A DNA stretch of 64,000 nt, taken from the NCBI GenBank assembly GCA_031216915.1, contig CM062297.1, forward strand, positions 826,548,786 to 826,612,785. The letters are read 5' to 3'. Origin of the DNA: Pictodentalium vernedei. Lineage: Eukaryota > Mollusca > Scaphopoda > Dentaliida > Dentaliidae. The notes beneath the pieces are model-generated. The model was not told where the DNA came from, did no database searches, and saw only the letters and a program-made list of their open reading frames with translations. The position numbers and the translations under genes were made by a program. Below, piece after piece: positions 1 through 11,229 of this stretch (the stretch's first letter is position 1; each line of letters starts with the position of its first letter).

Positions 1-99
1 ACAAAACTAACTACAAGCATCGCTGTCCCATTCCACTTACAATACATACACTTGTGCCCTGGACAAGTTTGGTTCCATTTATGGGTCAAAATTTTTCTG

Positions 100-2135
100 T
101 GACCCCATCCTCCCCATTTCACCACAATAAGCTGCAATGTTCATCTCTTGGCTTTATCAAAAAAAGCTCAGCTACCATTCCATCTTAACATATTTGTCTG
201 CGCTAAGTTATGACCACAAATTACGTGGCCACGATGACCCAATGAAAAATGTTTTGTGAAAAGGCGCTTCAAAGGGGTCAAACATTTCTGCCATAGATCC
301 AATCTCTGGTTGCCATTTACCTTGCCAATACTCCATCAACTCCTGTCAGCCTTAACCCACATCAGCCTTTCTTCGTATGACATCATCAAGTTCCGAGCCA
401 TGTTCACATTGGCATTCTTTGCTCTGTTATGCATAAGAGAATTTTTACAGCCATGTCCAATACAAGTCATGGCCATCTTGATGCTAGGGCTGGGCGATAT
501 GGGAATCTGAATACCGGTAACGATATCAGAAAAAATATCGCGATATACCGGTATATCGTGCAGCACATATTAAATGCAAGGGATATCATGAATAAAAAAG
601 ATATTTTTGGAGCAAAAGACAGAAGTATCACTTACTGCTCTGGGAAAATGAGTGATTTGAATGGAAGACCAAAATAATCCATGTCTACAAAGTTATTGAA
701 CATATTGTTTAATACAAAAATAAGCCATAAAATTATCATGGGTTTACTGGCTTTCATCAGAATCTGGGATACGAGTAAATTAGTCTTTGTCAATTTAATT
801 CCTGTAAAAACATGGCCAGCCTCTCTTGACTGATAAGCATTTATTACAGAGCCCGTCAATTGTCACATTGTGTTAATTGCGTATGTGTGGCTTCATGAAA
901 ACAGTGGCAAACAAAACTTTTTATCAAAACAATGGGTGTCCAGTTGATGGAATTCCGAGGGCCTGGTTCCACAAAGAACCAGTAGTAGCTCCTCCCCTTC
1001 TATCTTCCAGCAGTGAACTTCCTCAGATGACAATGGCAAATGTCATCTGTCACATGTCAGGCCAGTCGGTCTGTTGATATTAAGCACGCCTCCAAGACAT
1101 GATCACCCTTCACTTTCATGATAGTCTGCAGGTGTCAATCACCAGCCGACAATGTTTTCTCCCAGTGATGGCATCACACCTCTGTCATATTTGACAAAAA
1201 TTGTTGCACATTTCGCAATTGTGAATATGTGTGATTTGAAACATTTTTGTGTCAGATTGCTGACAACGAATTAAGCGATAAGTATGGCTTGCTGATTACA
1301 GTTCAAACAAATGCGACCAACAGCAGGTGACCGTGTTTTTACAGTGTGACAGTCGGGTGTGTTTTCCGTGTAACAACAAACTATTTGTGTGATGTATGCT
1401 ACTTTAATTATTCACTAATTAAAAATAATCAAACAAATTTAGCAAACAAGTATTAAATTTTTATTTCACAATTTCTCCATGAATGCTTGCATGTCGGTGA
1501 CGATAAACGAAATAGAACGTTACTCTCGTCATCTCTCGCTGTTTATCATTTGTTCACAAAATGAGGAAAGATAAACTTCCTGTATTTTCAAAGCAACTTT
1601 CTGTGCGATTTTACGAAAAAACACATGTTGAAATTTTATTATCATGTGACCCAAACCAATATCGTTACAGACGATATACCGGTATTGCCAAAAAATAGAC
1701 GATATTTAACCGGTACCGATTTCAATACCGGTATTTACCGGTATATCAAAATATCGCCCAGCCCTACTTGATGCTGCCTGTTTCAGGTGGGATGTGCAAG
1801 GAATGATTCTTACACTGTGTTCGTTTAAACATGTGGTACCCAGATCACCCTTTTCGGTGCACCTAACTCCAAAGTCTCATCCTCTGCTGTGCCCAGTTGC
1901 CACGGTCCAGGCATACAACATTTCTCATACTCAAATCCCCTCTCCTTACTTTATATCCTGCATAGGTGGACCGGTTACTTTTTGTCAACACTTCGTCGAT
2001 GTCTTAATTTTTGGGGTTTGGATACATCCCTTCATAAGACAAACAGTTTCAGAACTCATTTGGTGTGTGAGGGTTGCTCACATATACAGATCCGTCAGCT
2101 AGGTCGTTGGGAATCGGATGCATTTAAACTCTATT
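100..2135 (+). pseudogene. Decayed tyrosine recombinase relic (Crypton/DIRS/Ngaro-type), split by a hAT element
   Basis: Translated pieces in several frames add up to a tyrosine recombinase (site-specific DNA strand exchange). An N-terminal core-binding stretch at about 110-235 reads FISWLYQKK...LSALSYDHKLRG...DP. Then KRRFKGVKHFCHRS...FRAMFTLAFFALLCIREF follows at 250-445, where the usual catalytic Arg of LLR(I/V)xE(F/L) is Cys. After the inserted element come TLCSFKH...LLCPVATVQAYN at 1800-1920 and NSFR...QIRQLGRWESDAFKLYL at about 2040-2130, which holds the second Arg, the Trp and the candidate Tyr nucleophile; the His of HSFR is Asn. There are frameshifts near 236, 436 (a T run) and 1930. 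It cannot make a protein. Family placement is by motif recall; the exact superfamily is uncertain. Confidence 0.75.
485..1766. mobile_element. Non-autonomous hAT-type DNA transposon, 1282 bp, with exact 8-bp TSD
   Basis: Both ends carry the inverted repeat TAGGGCTGGGCGATAT, and the subterminal sequence is rich in the palindromic word ACCGGT. The 8-bp direct repeat CTTGATGC flanks it exactly (477-484 and 1767-1774). An 8-bp duplication with TIRs of this kind is diagnostic of the hAT superfamily. No transposase fragment was recognised inside. It interrupts the tyrosine recombinase relic, and removing it with one TSD copy rejoins the coding stretch GHLDA to AACFRWDVQG. It therefore inserted after that gene had entered the locus. 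A related end type recurs at 42698-44626. Confidence 0.9.
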
Positions 2136-2545
2136 TGCCAGATAATTGCATTAACAGATGGGGAGAGAGGGCAGGGAGAGGGTGGCATGGGCTGCCTGTA
2201 GGACTCTCTAGGCTGCCAATGGCCTAAAGTGTGCCACCTTTGGCAAACATTAATATTCATTTTGATGGGGGAAAGTCTTTCCACTGTCTTAGCATCAAAT
2301 GGCTTAGGCAGTCTTATACTATTGTTTTATGAGGCATATACACTGGCCTCACATCAAAGGTTGGGGCAATTATTTACTTGCTTCAATAAACCGGCCACCC
2401 ACTGGGTGGCCCATATTCATTATATTCAGCTCGGTTCTGCAAAACCTGTTTGCAAACAAGCTTCACCCCCGACCGTCTGGGTAGGAGGTGGTTAGTGAAA
2501 GGGGGCCCACACATAAAAATACTTAAATAACTTTATTGCTCTGTA
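2136..2545. other. No recognisable gene; tail of the recombinase relic region
   Basis: Sequence directly downstream of the recombinase relic. Open frames are short and none matches a family I recognise. It could be the 3' part of the element that once carried the recombinase, but no terminus is evident. Confidence 0.4.
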
Positions 2546-3266
2546 ATGTTGGCTAACCATAGACGTAGGCCTCGGATATATTATTCGAATGAGACCGAAT
2601 TAAATACCAAATCGAATACTGTATACTATTTTGCAAACCGAATTGAATACAAAACAATTGCTACCAGTAGTACTTCGACAAAAAAATTCCTTTAAAATCC
2701 AGTGTATAAAATTAAGTTAACCTGTCGCAGACGACATATTAAGTTGTCTTTTCCATGCAGACAGACCAGCAACTGTGCATACACCGTTGGGCAAATTCAC
2801 ACAAGCATTCTGCTGTTGGGGCCATATTTTCTGTAAACCAAATTCTCCATGTATCTCAGAAAGTGTGGGTTCATTTAAAATACAGAACTTTCTAATCCCA
2901 AAGGATGTCCCAATTGCAAGGAAGTTTGAGGAACTTCCAGTTATGTGATGGAATAACTGGTTCATTTTAATATAGAAACAGTCATCGCAGAATTGGAAAC
3001 AGACTTTTTTTAATGTTGCAAGTTCGCCATCACTCAATGATTCAATCGCTTGTTGAAAATCTGAGGATGTTGAGACTTCTGGCATCATTATTTCTACAAG
3101 TTGGTTACACATGGTTGGCAACATTGTTGGCTATATGACGCACATGTTTTGACGTGATTTTTGAAAAAGTTGCAGATTATTTGGACATAGATTTATCTTG
3201 TTCGCATTGATATTCATTGTATTTCAACAACCCCAAAAATATTGAAGATATTCAATAGATATTGGC
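2546..3266. other. AT-rich segment with repeated CGAAT words; unknown 135-aa minus-strand ORF
   Basis: Both margins (about 2570-2660 and 3285-3345) are dense in CGAAT/ATTCG words, as in foldback or hAT-like ends. I could not match a clean inverted repeat or target duplication. Between them an ORF on the minus strand (3124-2717) encodes 135 residues with several Cys and no motif I recognise. Its coding status is doubtful. The right-hand margin runs into the 228-bp tandem unit. Confidence 0.3.
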
Positions 3267-3494
3267 ACCAATTGCCAAATCGAATTCAAACAGAATATCA
3301 CAATCAGATCGAATCTAATACCATTTCGAACACCGAACATTCGCAGGGGATCTATATAAATGCCAATTAAATTATTTAAACAATTTTGGTCAGGTGAGCG
3401 TCTCAGACCCCATGGGACTTCTTCTTTAAGGTTTTGTATGTTACCATAATGAGTGAAAAATACTGTTTGGTGATTTCTGGTCCAAAGCCATTAA
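3267..3494. repeat. 228-bp tandem unit 1 (unoccupied)
   Basis: First of two near-identical direct units. It ends with about 33 bp starting ACTGTTTGGTG. In this unit the AAT at 3459-3461 is uninterrupted, whereas in unit 2 DIRS element A sits at the equivalent AAT. At 3389-3423 it contains, in reverse orientation, the 5' hairpin end of family-1 pearl-like elements (GTCAGGTGAGCG...). Confidence 0.9.
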
Positions 3495-3689
3495 ACCAAT
3501 TGCCAAATCGAATTCAAACAGAATATCACAATCAGATCGAATCTAATACCATTTCGAACACCAAACATTCGCAGGGGATCTATATAAATGCCAATCAAAT
3601 TATTTAAACAATTTTGGTCAGGTGAGCGTCTCAGACCCCATGGGACTTCTTCTTTAAGGTTTTGTATGTCACCATAATGAGTGAAAAAT
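3495..3689. repeat. 228-bp tandem unit 2, left part (interrupted by DIRS A)
   Basis: Matches unit 1 at an offset of 228 bp up to the AAT at 3687-3689. The remaining 33 bp of the unit reappear at 21414-21446, beyond the DIRS element. Together the two parts total 228 bp, the same as unit 1, so nothing was lost or duplicated at the insertion other than AAT. Confidence 0.9.
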
Positions 3690-4034
3690 TAAAATTTTTT
3701 AGAAAATTTTGCTTCTTAACATACCTACCACAATTGTTTACAATTGGCTGTAACATAAGTGCAAGCCCTACTTCGGAACTAACTCAAGCTTTTAGAATCT
3801 TTTCCAAACGAGTTGGAAAAGTACTAGAGTGCAAAAGCACGAAAAAGATCGAAAAAAGGGTCGAGCGAGACCAGCGCTCGAAATTACAGGTACTCTCTCT
3901 GCACACCTCTTGCATTTACCGAGCGCATGCGCAACAACCGTGACGTCAATTCCGTATTTCCGCCAACGAGAAGTTTGTGATTTAGCGGGGAGGCATCGAT
4001 ATCAAAGATATCCTCAAGGAGGGTGGGCCTCCAG
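3687..4034. repeat. DIRS A left inverted terminal repeat
   Basis: Begins AATTAAAATTTTTTAG. From CAATTGTTTACAATTGGCTG onward it is the inverse of the right repeat ending at 21413. The first ~40 bases are a left-specific extension that matches only the internal complementary region, as is typical of DIRS elements. Runs such as GTGCAAAAGCACGAAAAAGATC are shared with the right repeat. Confidence 0.88.
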
Positions 4035-4038
4035 TAAA

Positions 4039-4125
4039 CAATTGTGGTAGGTATGTTAAGAAACAAAATTTACTAAAAAATTTTAATTTCTTTTCAACCT
4101 ACTCACAATTGTTTACAATTGGCTG
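4039..4125. repeat. DIRS A internal complementary region (circle-junction copy)
   Basis: Bases 4039-4087 are the reverse complement of the element's left end and 4085-4125 the reverse complement of its right end, meeting at an AAT/ATT overlap. This reproduces the junction expected in the circular intermediate. In the DIRS model it templates completion of the ends during reverse transcription. Confidence 0.88.
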
Positions 4126-5622
4126 AATAAACAATAGGAGGAGGTGAATCACATAACCAATACCGACAAGAGTAGCAGAACGAAAGCAAGGATGGCAGAG
4201 AACAAAAACGAAAACCTGTAATGAAGATAGAGAGAAGGCACCTGAAAAGAACAAGAGGCCCCACGGGGCCTGAGGGCGCTCACCTGATACTGGCCGAGTC
4301 ATATCACCAAAATAGCAAGGGATTCTGCCTTGTGGTTATTATCAGTTTTTCAACATAAAAGTGTTTTCTCTACTTAGTAACCCAGAGTGTTCATATGTTT
4401 GATCCCCATATTGGGTACTCAATAATTTATCTATTTATTTATTGGAATTTAAGGTCACTTTCTAAGGCTACATCATTACAGAGGCATAATTATAATATCA
4501 GGTTTGGTCAATCGTTTATGCCTATTACTGCCCACTTTACAGGGCTTTCAACGCAGGAATTGGTTACTGGGCCCAATTTTATCAATAAACCAGAACTTGA
4601 ACAAATTTCAATTTGCCGCTTCTAAGAAAACTAAAAATCAAATATCAAAAGATTCTGAGAGGAGTATCAGAAAAAAAAGATTTTTTAAGAATATTTCTCA
4701 TACTGAATTAAGGTATACATTGGGCTCCCATAGGGAACCCAAAAACAAAAGCTTCTGAAGCAGTGGTTTGGGAGAAGAAGATTATTCAACGTTATTCCCA
4801 TTACCTACAGTGTTAAAAAATGATGACTCGGCACTTTTAGTCCTGGAAAAGTACTTATGATAAAACCAATGGCATTTTTTTCACCATTCCTTTCTCCCGG
4901 CCCTAAGGAAGCTTCACATTGTATAAAAATTCTCAGTGCCATGTAGTTCTGGAAATATGGGCATTCAAAAAAAAAAAATTTTTTCAGCTCCTGTAGTTGC
5001 CGTGGGGGACAGGAAAACAATTTATGGCATAAATTAGGTATTTGTGACCCAATAAGCCCTCATATCAAATTTGGTTCAAATCGACCTCTTGGTTTGGAAA
5101 ATAAAAATTTTGGTATAATTTGGGCTTCTACAGTGAGCCCAAATATGAACCAAGGGACTTGGCTTTAACAAACTTCACTCTCAGCCCCCCCCCCCCCCCC
5201 CCCCCCCCCTACGAATGCTGTACATCAAATATCAAAAGATTTTGACTGGTGGATCTGAAAAAAAAAATTTTTTTAAAGAATATTCCTCATATTGAACTAA
5301 GTTATAATTTGTGCTCCCACAGGGAGACCAAATATGAGCCGAAGGACTTGACTTGAACAACTTGAATCTCACCTCCCTAAGCATACTGTATACCAAATAT
5401 CAAAAGATTCTGACCGGTGGATGCGAAGAAGATTTTAAAAGAATATACCTCGTATTGCACTAAGTTACAATTTGGGCTCCCAAATATGAACTCAGGGACT
5501 TGGCTTGAACAAACATGAATCTCACCCCCCTAAGGATTCTGCATACCAAGTATCAAAAGAATCTGATTTGTGGATCCGAAGAAGAAGATTTTCAAAGAAT
5601 ATCCCTCATATTGCACTAATTT

Positions 5623-5811
5623 AGTTTAAACAATATTTATTCAAAAATTGAAAAATGTATGCATTTCACAACAATAGCTGAGTAACGAGAAATATGAACA
5701 GCAAAAAGTACAGTATTATATATGAAACAACTAAAGACATGGAAATGTGTTACTGTGTAAGAGGGGGATTTGACAGAAAGCTTAAAGCTTATATATAAGT
5801 CGTCTCCCGAT
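5623..5811 (-). mobile_element. Small retroposed insertion with 12-bp target duplication
   Basis: The 12-bp word TTGCACTAATTT flanks it at 5611-5622 and 5812-5823, and the duplicated block at ~8050 has a single uninterrupted copy. Read on the minus strand it ends in GAATAAATATTGTTTAAACT, which contains an AATAAA word. This suggests a 5'-truncated LINE 3' end or a retroposed mRNA tail. There is no coding capacity. Confidence 0.6.
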
Positions 5812-6235
5812 TTGCACTAATTTGAACATTTGGGTTCCCACAGGGAACCCAAATATAGACCGAGGAATTTGAGTTCAACAAATATGTGAATCAATGTTCC
5901 AAAGATGTTATATGTAAAATATAAAAGCTTTTGGAGCAGTGCTTTAGAAGAAAACGATTCTTTAATTTTTTCCCATTGCCTACTGTGTTAAAAAATGCTG
6001 ATTCAGCAGTTTTTCAGAGTCCCGAAAAAGTACCTTATGATAAAACCGATAGCAATCTTTTTTGACAAATTTTTTCTGTTGGTCCCAAGGAAGCTTCACA
6101 CCAAAAAAAAAATTTTCACTGCCGTGCAGTTTTTGAGATATGGGCGTTTTAATTTTTTTCTATTTTTAGCTCCTGTGGTTCCCACGGGGCTACAGGAAAA
6201 AAAGATTTCTGCATAAATTAGGTAGTTAGGTCTCA

Positions 6236-6674
6236 TCTACTCATCAATCTAAGACAACCTGCCAAATTTCAAGAAATTTGCGTAAGATAACAATTTTTAA
6301 AATCAACCCACACTGCGGCTGCTGCAGCAGCCACTGTGTGCAGCCAACTGAGACCAAAATAGGACGTTCTCATCTGGACATCAACCCGAATATGCAGATG
6401 AAATTTCGTGATGATCAGATGAGAACTACGGCCTGTAGGCTGCGCCATACAAAATTCACGATGGCTGCTGCAGCAGCCAATGTAAGCTGCCAGTCATAAC
6501 CAAAATATGACGATCTCATCTAGACACCAACGCGAACATGCATCTCAAATTTGGTGATGATAGATAAGAACTATGGCCTATAGCCTGTGCCGAACAAATT
6601 GTGGACAGACAGACTCACAGACTTCCGCATGCCCCATGACAATAGCATAGCTTGACTTTGTCAAGAAAAGCTAA
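6236..6674. mobile_element. Pearl/HINE-like element, family 3
   Basis: Two ~145-150-bp core repeats are marked by GCTGCAGCAGCCA near 6320 and 6466. Then comes a short GGACAGACAGAC stretch, a 3' hairpin around AGCTTGAC...GTCAAG, and CTAAAAATTG with CTAA at 6671-6674. The core is unlike families 1 and 2 but the 3' layout is the same. The 5' end is not clear. Confidence 0.6.
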
Positions 6675-8970
6675 AAATTGAACTAATAAAAAACAACACA
6701 AAGTCTTTTCAAGATACTGTACTTTTAGATTGTCATTACCGCAAAGTAGTCATGTATAATTTAAACAAGGGATTCTGCCTTGTTATCAGTTTTTCAACAT
6801 AAAATTGTTTACCCTACTTAGTAACCCAAAGTGTTCATATGTTAGATACCCATATTGGGTACTCAATAATTTATCTATTTATTTATTGGAATTTAAGGTC
6901 ACTTTCAGCATCTAAGGCTACATCTTACAGAGGCGTAATTATAATATCAAGTTTGGTCAATCGTTTATGCCTATCACTGCCCACTTTACAGGGCTTTCAA
7001 TGCAGGAATTGGTTACTACTGGGCCCAATTTTATCAATAAAGCAGAACTTGAACAAACTTCAATTTGCCACTTCTAAGAAAATCAAAAATCAAATATCAA
7101 AAGATTCTGACAGGAGTAACAGAAAAAAAAGATTTTTTAAGAATATTTCTCATACTGAACTAAGTTATACATGGGCTCCAATAGGGAGCCCAAAAATAAA
7201 AGCTTCTGAAGCAGTGTTTTGGGAGAAGAAGATTCTTCAACGTTATTCCCATTAGCTACACTGTTAAAAAATGATGACTCGGCACTTTTAGTCCTAGAAA
7301 AGAACCTTATGATAAAATTTTTACCATTTTTTTCTTCCGGTCCTAAGGAAGCTTCACACCATATAAAAATTCTCAGTGCCATGTAGTTCTGGAGATATGG
7401 GCATTTAAAAAGAAAAAAATTTTTTAGCTCCTGCAGTTCCCGTGGGGGACAGGAAAACAATTTTCGGCATAAATTAGGTACTTATGACCCAATAAGCCCT
7501 CATATCAAATTTGGTTCAAATCGACTTTTTGGTTTGGAAAATAAAAATTTTGGTATAATTTGGGCTCCCACAGTGAGCCCAAATATGAACCCAGGTACTT
7601 GGCTTTACCAAACTTCACTCTCAGCCCCTAAGAATGCTGTACATCAAATATCAAAACATTTTGACTGGTGGATCTGAAAAAAAAATTTTTTTTAAAGAAT
7701 ATTCCTCATATTGAACTAAGTTATAATTTGGGCTCCCACAGGGAGACCAAATATGAGCCGAAGGACTTGACTTGAACAAACTTGAATCTCACCTCCCTAA
7801 GCATACTGTATACCAAATATCAAAAGATTCTGACCGGTGGATGCGAAGAAGAAGATTTTAAAAGAATATACCTCGTATTGCACTAAGTTACAATTTGGGT
7901 TCCCAAAGGGAGTCCAAATATGAACTCAGGGACTTGGCTTGAACAAACATCAATCTCACCCCCCTAAGGATGATGCATAGCAAATATCAAAAGATTCTGA
8001 TTTGTGGATCCGAAGAAGAAGATTTTTAAAATATATCCCTCATATTGCACTAATTTGAACATTTGGGTTCCCATAGGGAACCCAAATATGGACCGAGGAA
8101 TTTGATTTCTACAAATATGTGAATCAATGTTCCAAAGATGTTATATGTAAAATATGAAAGCTTTTAGAGCAGTGGTTTGGAAGAAAACAATTCTTTAATT
8201 TTTTCCCATTGCCTACTGTGTTAAAAAATACTGACTCAGCACTTTTTCAGAGTCCCGAAAAAGTACCCTATGATAAAACCGATAGAAATTTTTTTTTACC
8301 AATCCTTTCTGTTGGTCCCAAGAAAGCTTCACACCAAATAAAAATTCTCACTGCCGTGCAGTTTTTGAGATATAGGCGTTTTAATTTTTTTCTATTTTTA
8401 GCTCCTGTGGTTCCCACGGGGCTACAGGAAAAAAAATTTCTGCATAAATTAGGTACTTATGACCCAATAAGCCCTCACATAAAATTTGGTTCAAATTGGC
8501 CTCTCGGTTTAAAAAATAGAAATTTGGGGTGGGGCCAAAATTTTTGCTCCTCCCATAACATCGCCAAGTATAGACCTACAAACTTCTCTTGAACAAACTT
8601 GAGTCTACACCTCAAAAGGAAGCTGCATACCAAATATCAAGTCTCTGCTATTGCTGGTTCTTGAGAAGAAGATTTTTTAAGAATTGGAGCATATTTGCCC
8701 CACCCCTCTGCTCAATATGAGCCGAAACCTAATTTGCCCAAAAATCAAAATGCCGCTATATAACCCCTACTCACATGAAATTTCATTAACATGCGGCCAG
8801 TGGTTTGGAAGAAAAAGACCCAAACACCACCTTCACGCCGGACGACGGACGACGGACGACTGATGCCGGACGACGGACGACGGACGAAAAGTGATCAGAA
8901 AAGCTCACCCTGACTTTCAGTCAGGTGAGCTAACAAGGCTGAGCGAAGCGCAACCTCGACAAAAACAATT

Positions 8971-11229
8971 TTAACGAGGGTGCACAACAGCCTGAGCAGC
9001 AATGAGAGGGCCTAAAGAATAAAGGTCCTCAGATTGCTGCTGAAGGTGGCGGAGATAAAAGGAGGAGAAGGTAGAAGCATTCCTCCAGTAAGACGCATTC
9101 ATAACATCCCGGAGCGAAACAGAATTGGAGAACGCCCAGGATCTAGAAATGGCACGAACCTCATGAGCATTAAGCCGGTTCGAAACAAGATCCGACGTAG
9201 ACAAGCGAGAATAAGCCAGCTTGATTGCAAGACAGATCCACCTGGAAATAGAATGGGAAGAGATAGACTGCCTCTTAGGAATGAGAGACAGAAAGAATCT
9301 CTTCCGACCCCTCCTAATGAACTGAGTGCGAGTAATGTAAGTCTTGATCGCACGAACAGGACAAAGAAGAGGCCTCTGGCCATCTACAGCAGGGAGAGCA
9401 CGAATGCAGATGGGAGGAGGTATCGAATCAGGAAGTTGATTCTTAGCCAGAAAAGAGCAATCAGTAGTGAAGGTGACACTGGTAGCCTCATTTCGGAAGA
9501 AGGCAGAATCCACAGATAGCGCACGAAGCTCACTGACTCGACGAGCAGAAGCAAACACTAGAAGAAAAGCCGTCTTATAGGTGAGAAAACGCATGTCAGT
9601 CTCAGATAAAGGCTCGAATGGCGCCCCCTCCAAACAGTGCAACACCCATGCCAAGTTCCACTTGGGTGTAAGACGCAAAACTCGAGGCTTCTTCAAAGAA
9701 AAGTGCCAAATAAGTTTGGAGAGAAAAAGATTACGACCGATGCACCGCTTTCCCACATAAGAGAAAGTATCAGACAGCATAGACCGATAGCCCTTAATCG
9801 TAATAGGCTGGAGGCCCTTGGAGTCAAAAAGAAAAACCAGAAAATCCGCAATTTGAGCGATTGACGGATCACGGTAATTCACATTGTGATCTGCACACCC
9901 GCGGCAGAAAACCTTCCACTTGGCGGCATAAGTCATGCCAGTGGAATGTCGCCGCGATGCAGAAATGCACTCCACTGATCGTCTCGAAAAACCTCTACGT
10001 CGGAGACTGGACCTGATAAAAGACAGACGTGAAGGGACAGGCTTGCCAGGTTGTTGTGATACTTCCTGGGACGACCCTGTGAAAGAAGATCGTGACGTAG
10101 AGGTAGACGAATCGGTCGATCGGCCAATAGAGGCCGCAGCAGATTGATCCACACCCTCTGTGGAGACAGGGGTGTGATCAGAATGATCCTGCAACTGCAA
10201 GCACGAATCTTCGCTAATACTTGAGGAAGAATCGGTGCAGGAGGAAAGGCATAGCCGATCCAACCTGTCCAGTCCAGAGACAGAGCGTCTACTGCAAATG
10301 CCAGAGGATCTGGACAAGGGGAGACAAAGGTCTCTACCTGATGATTCCAGCAAGTAGCAAAAAGGTCGACCTGAGGACGGCCCCACTGCTCGCAAATCGC
10401 CTGAAACACCGACCGATGGAGCATCCATTCGGTTGGAAGGACACTGTTGCGTCGGGACAGGGAGTCTGCTAGGACGCTGAGACGCCCGGGAATGCGTCGA
10501 ATGGACACCCGAGCGTTCACATCCCACGCCAACAGAAGAAGATCCCGAGACAGCCGATACATGGGAATCGAATGTGTGCCTCCTTGATTCCGTATGTAGG
10601 CCACTACTGTCGAATTGTCCGAAAGAAGTAGGACAACATGGTGCGACAGATGAGGGATCCAAAGCCGAAAACTCAACAGAAGAGCAAGGAGCTCCTTCTG
10701 GTTGATATGAAGACCCACCTGCTCGCTGTCCCACTCTCCGTGAGTAGACAGACCGAGAGGATCCAACGTCGCACCCCAGCCCCGATCGCTGGTATCCGCA
10801 GTAAGGATGCGATCGGCCAAAGGAAGATCCAACGGAACACCCTGTGTCAGCCAGGGAATATCTGCCCAAGGGCGGAGGTGACAAAGCAGAGAACGAGGAA
10901 TAGTGAGTTCCAGGTCCAGCGGATCTACATTCGGACGCCAATGATCCAACAGGAAGTATTGGAGAGGTCGGACAAACAAGCGACCGAGCGGAATGAGATC
11001 TGTCACCGAACCGCAAAGGCCCAGCATCTGAAGGAAAGTCCTGGCCAAGACCGAGGAAGATTGAAGCAGGTCCCGAGTCAAGGTGGAAAGAATCGTCGCC
11101 CAAGCCTGGGGGACCGACACTACATTGTGAAGAGTGTCGAAATCTATCCCCAAATGACGGAATCGCTGAGAAGGAAGAAGATCCGACTTCTCGCGATTGA
11201 CTCTGAAACCCAGCGACGCTAGCAGGCAA
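8971..11229 (-). CDS. Tyrosine recombinase ORF of DIRS A
   Basis: A 752-residue open frame whose last ~325 residues (about 9945-8971) form a tyrosine recombinase, the enzyme that integrates the circular DIRS DNA. A core-binding region begins near TYAAKWKVFCRGCADH. The catalytic Arg is in ASARRVSELRAL and the HxxR box is AHEVR. The candidate nucleophile Tyr lies in the final 45 residues (ASYWRN or SSFYLRHL). The upstream ~430 residues are Ser/Arg-rich, overlap the RT-RNase H gene in another frame and have no recognised domain, so the true start may be nearer 9950. Unlike the RT and Gag of this element, the recombinase frame shows no lesion. Expression after the other lesions is doubtful. Confidence 0.8.
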   Translation of the reverse strand: MPASVAGFQSQSREVGSSSFSAIPSFGDRFRHSSQCSVGPPGLGDDSFHLDSGPASIFLGLGQDFPSDAGPLRFGDRSHSARSLVCPTSPILPVGSLASECRSAGPGTHYSSFSALSPPPLGRYSLADTGCSVGSSFGRSHPYCGYQRSGLGCDVGSSRSVYSRRVGQRAGGSSYQPEGAPCSSVEFSALDPSSVAPCCPTSFGQFDSSGLHTESRRHTFDSHVSAVSGSSSVGVGCERSGVHSTHSRASQRPSRLPVPTQQCPSNRMDAPSVGVSGDLRAVGPSSGRPFCYLLESSGRDLCLPLSRSSGICSRRSVSGLDRLDRLCLSSCTDSSSSISEDSCLQLQDHSDHTPVSTEGVDQSAAASIGRSTDSSTSTSRSSFTGSSQEVSQQPGKPVPSRLSFIRSSLRRRGFSRRSVECISASRRHSTGMTYAAKWKVFCRGCADHNVNYRDPSIAQIADFLVFLFDSKGLQPITIKGYRSMLSDTFSYVGKRCIGRNLFLSKLIWHFSLKKPRVLRLTPKWNLAWVLHCLEGAPFEPLSETDMRFLTYKTAFLLVFASARRVSELRALSVDSAFFRNEATSVTFTTDCSFLAKNQLPDSIPPPICIRALPAVDGQRPLLCPVRAIKTYITRTQFIRRGRKRFFLSLIPKRQSISSHSISRWICLAIKLAYSRLSTSDLVSNRLNAHEVRAISRSWAFSNSVSLRDVMNASYWRNASTFSSFYLRHLQQQSEDLYSLGPLIAAQAVVHPR

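Larger units (their letters stand above)
4312..8450. repeat. About 1.9-kb direct duplication inside composite 1-1
   Basis: The block from AAGGGATTCTGCCTTG at about 4316 to the GCATAAATTAGGTA word at about 6213 recurs, diverged, from about 6767 to 8450. Between the copies lies a family-3 element (6236-6674). The first copy carries an additional ~190-bp insertion that the second lacks. The second copy continues into the complete 3' end. Confidence 0.75.
4251..8933. mobile_element. Pearl/HINE-like element, family 1, composite copy 1-1, inside DIRS A
   Basis: Starts ACAAGAGGCCCCACGG, with a 5' hairpin (AGGCCCC 4256-4262 / GGGGCCT 4265-4271), followed by GCGCTCACCTGA. The body holds ~165-bp core repeats and a ~0.9-kb 3' module that ends in a GACGGAC microsatellite (about 8837-8887). 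The 3' hairpin is CCTGACT-TTC-AGTCAGG, then TGAGCTAA (CTAA at 8930-8933). The subterminal CTCACCTGA and TCAGGTGAG are inverted copies. A 3' hairpin followed by CTRR is Helitron-like. The whole plan matches bivalve pearl and Helentron-associated non-autonomous elements. No protein is encoded. Confidence 0.8.

Noticed and set aside
8837..8887. GACGGAC repeats as a telomere-like or coding repeat
   Set aside because: A short microsatellite at a fixed position in every family-1 3' module, best explained as part of the element.
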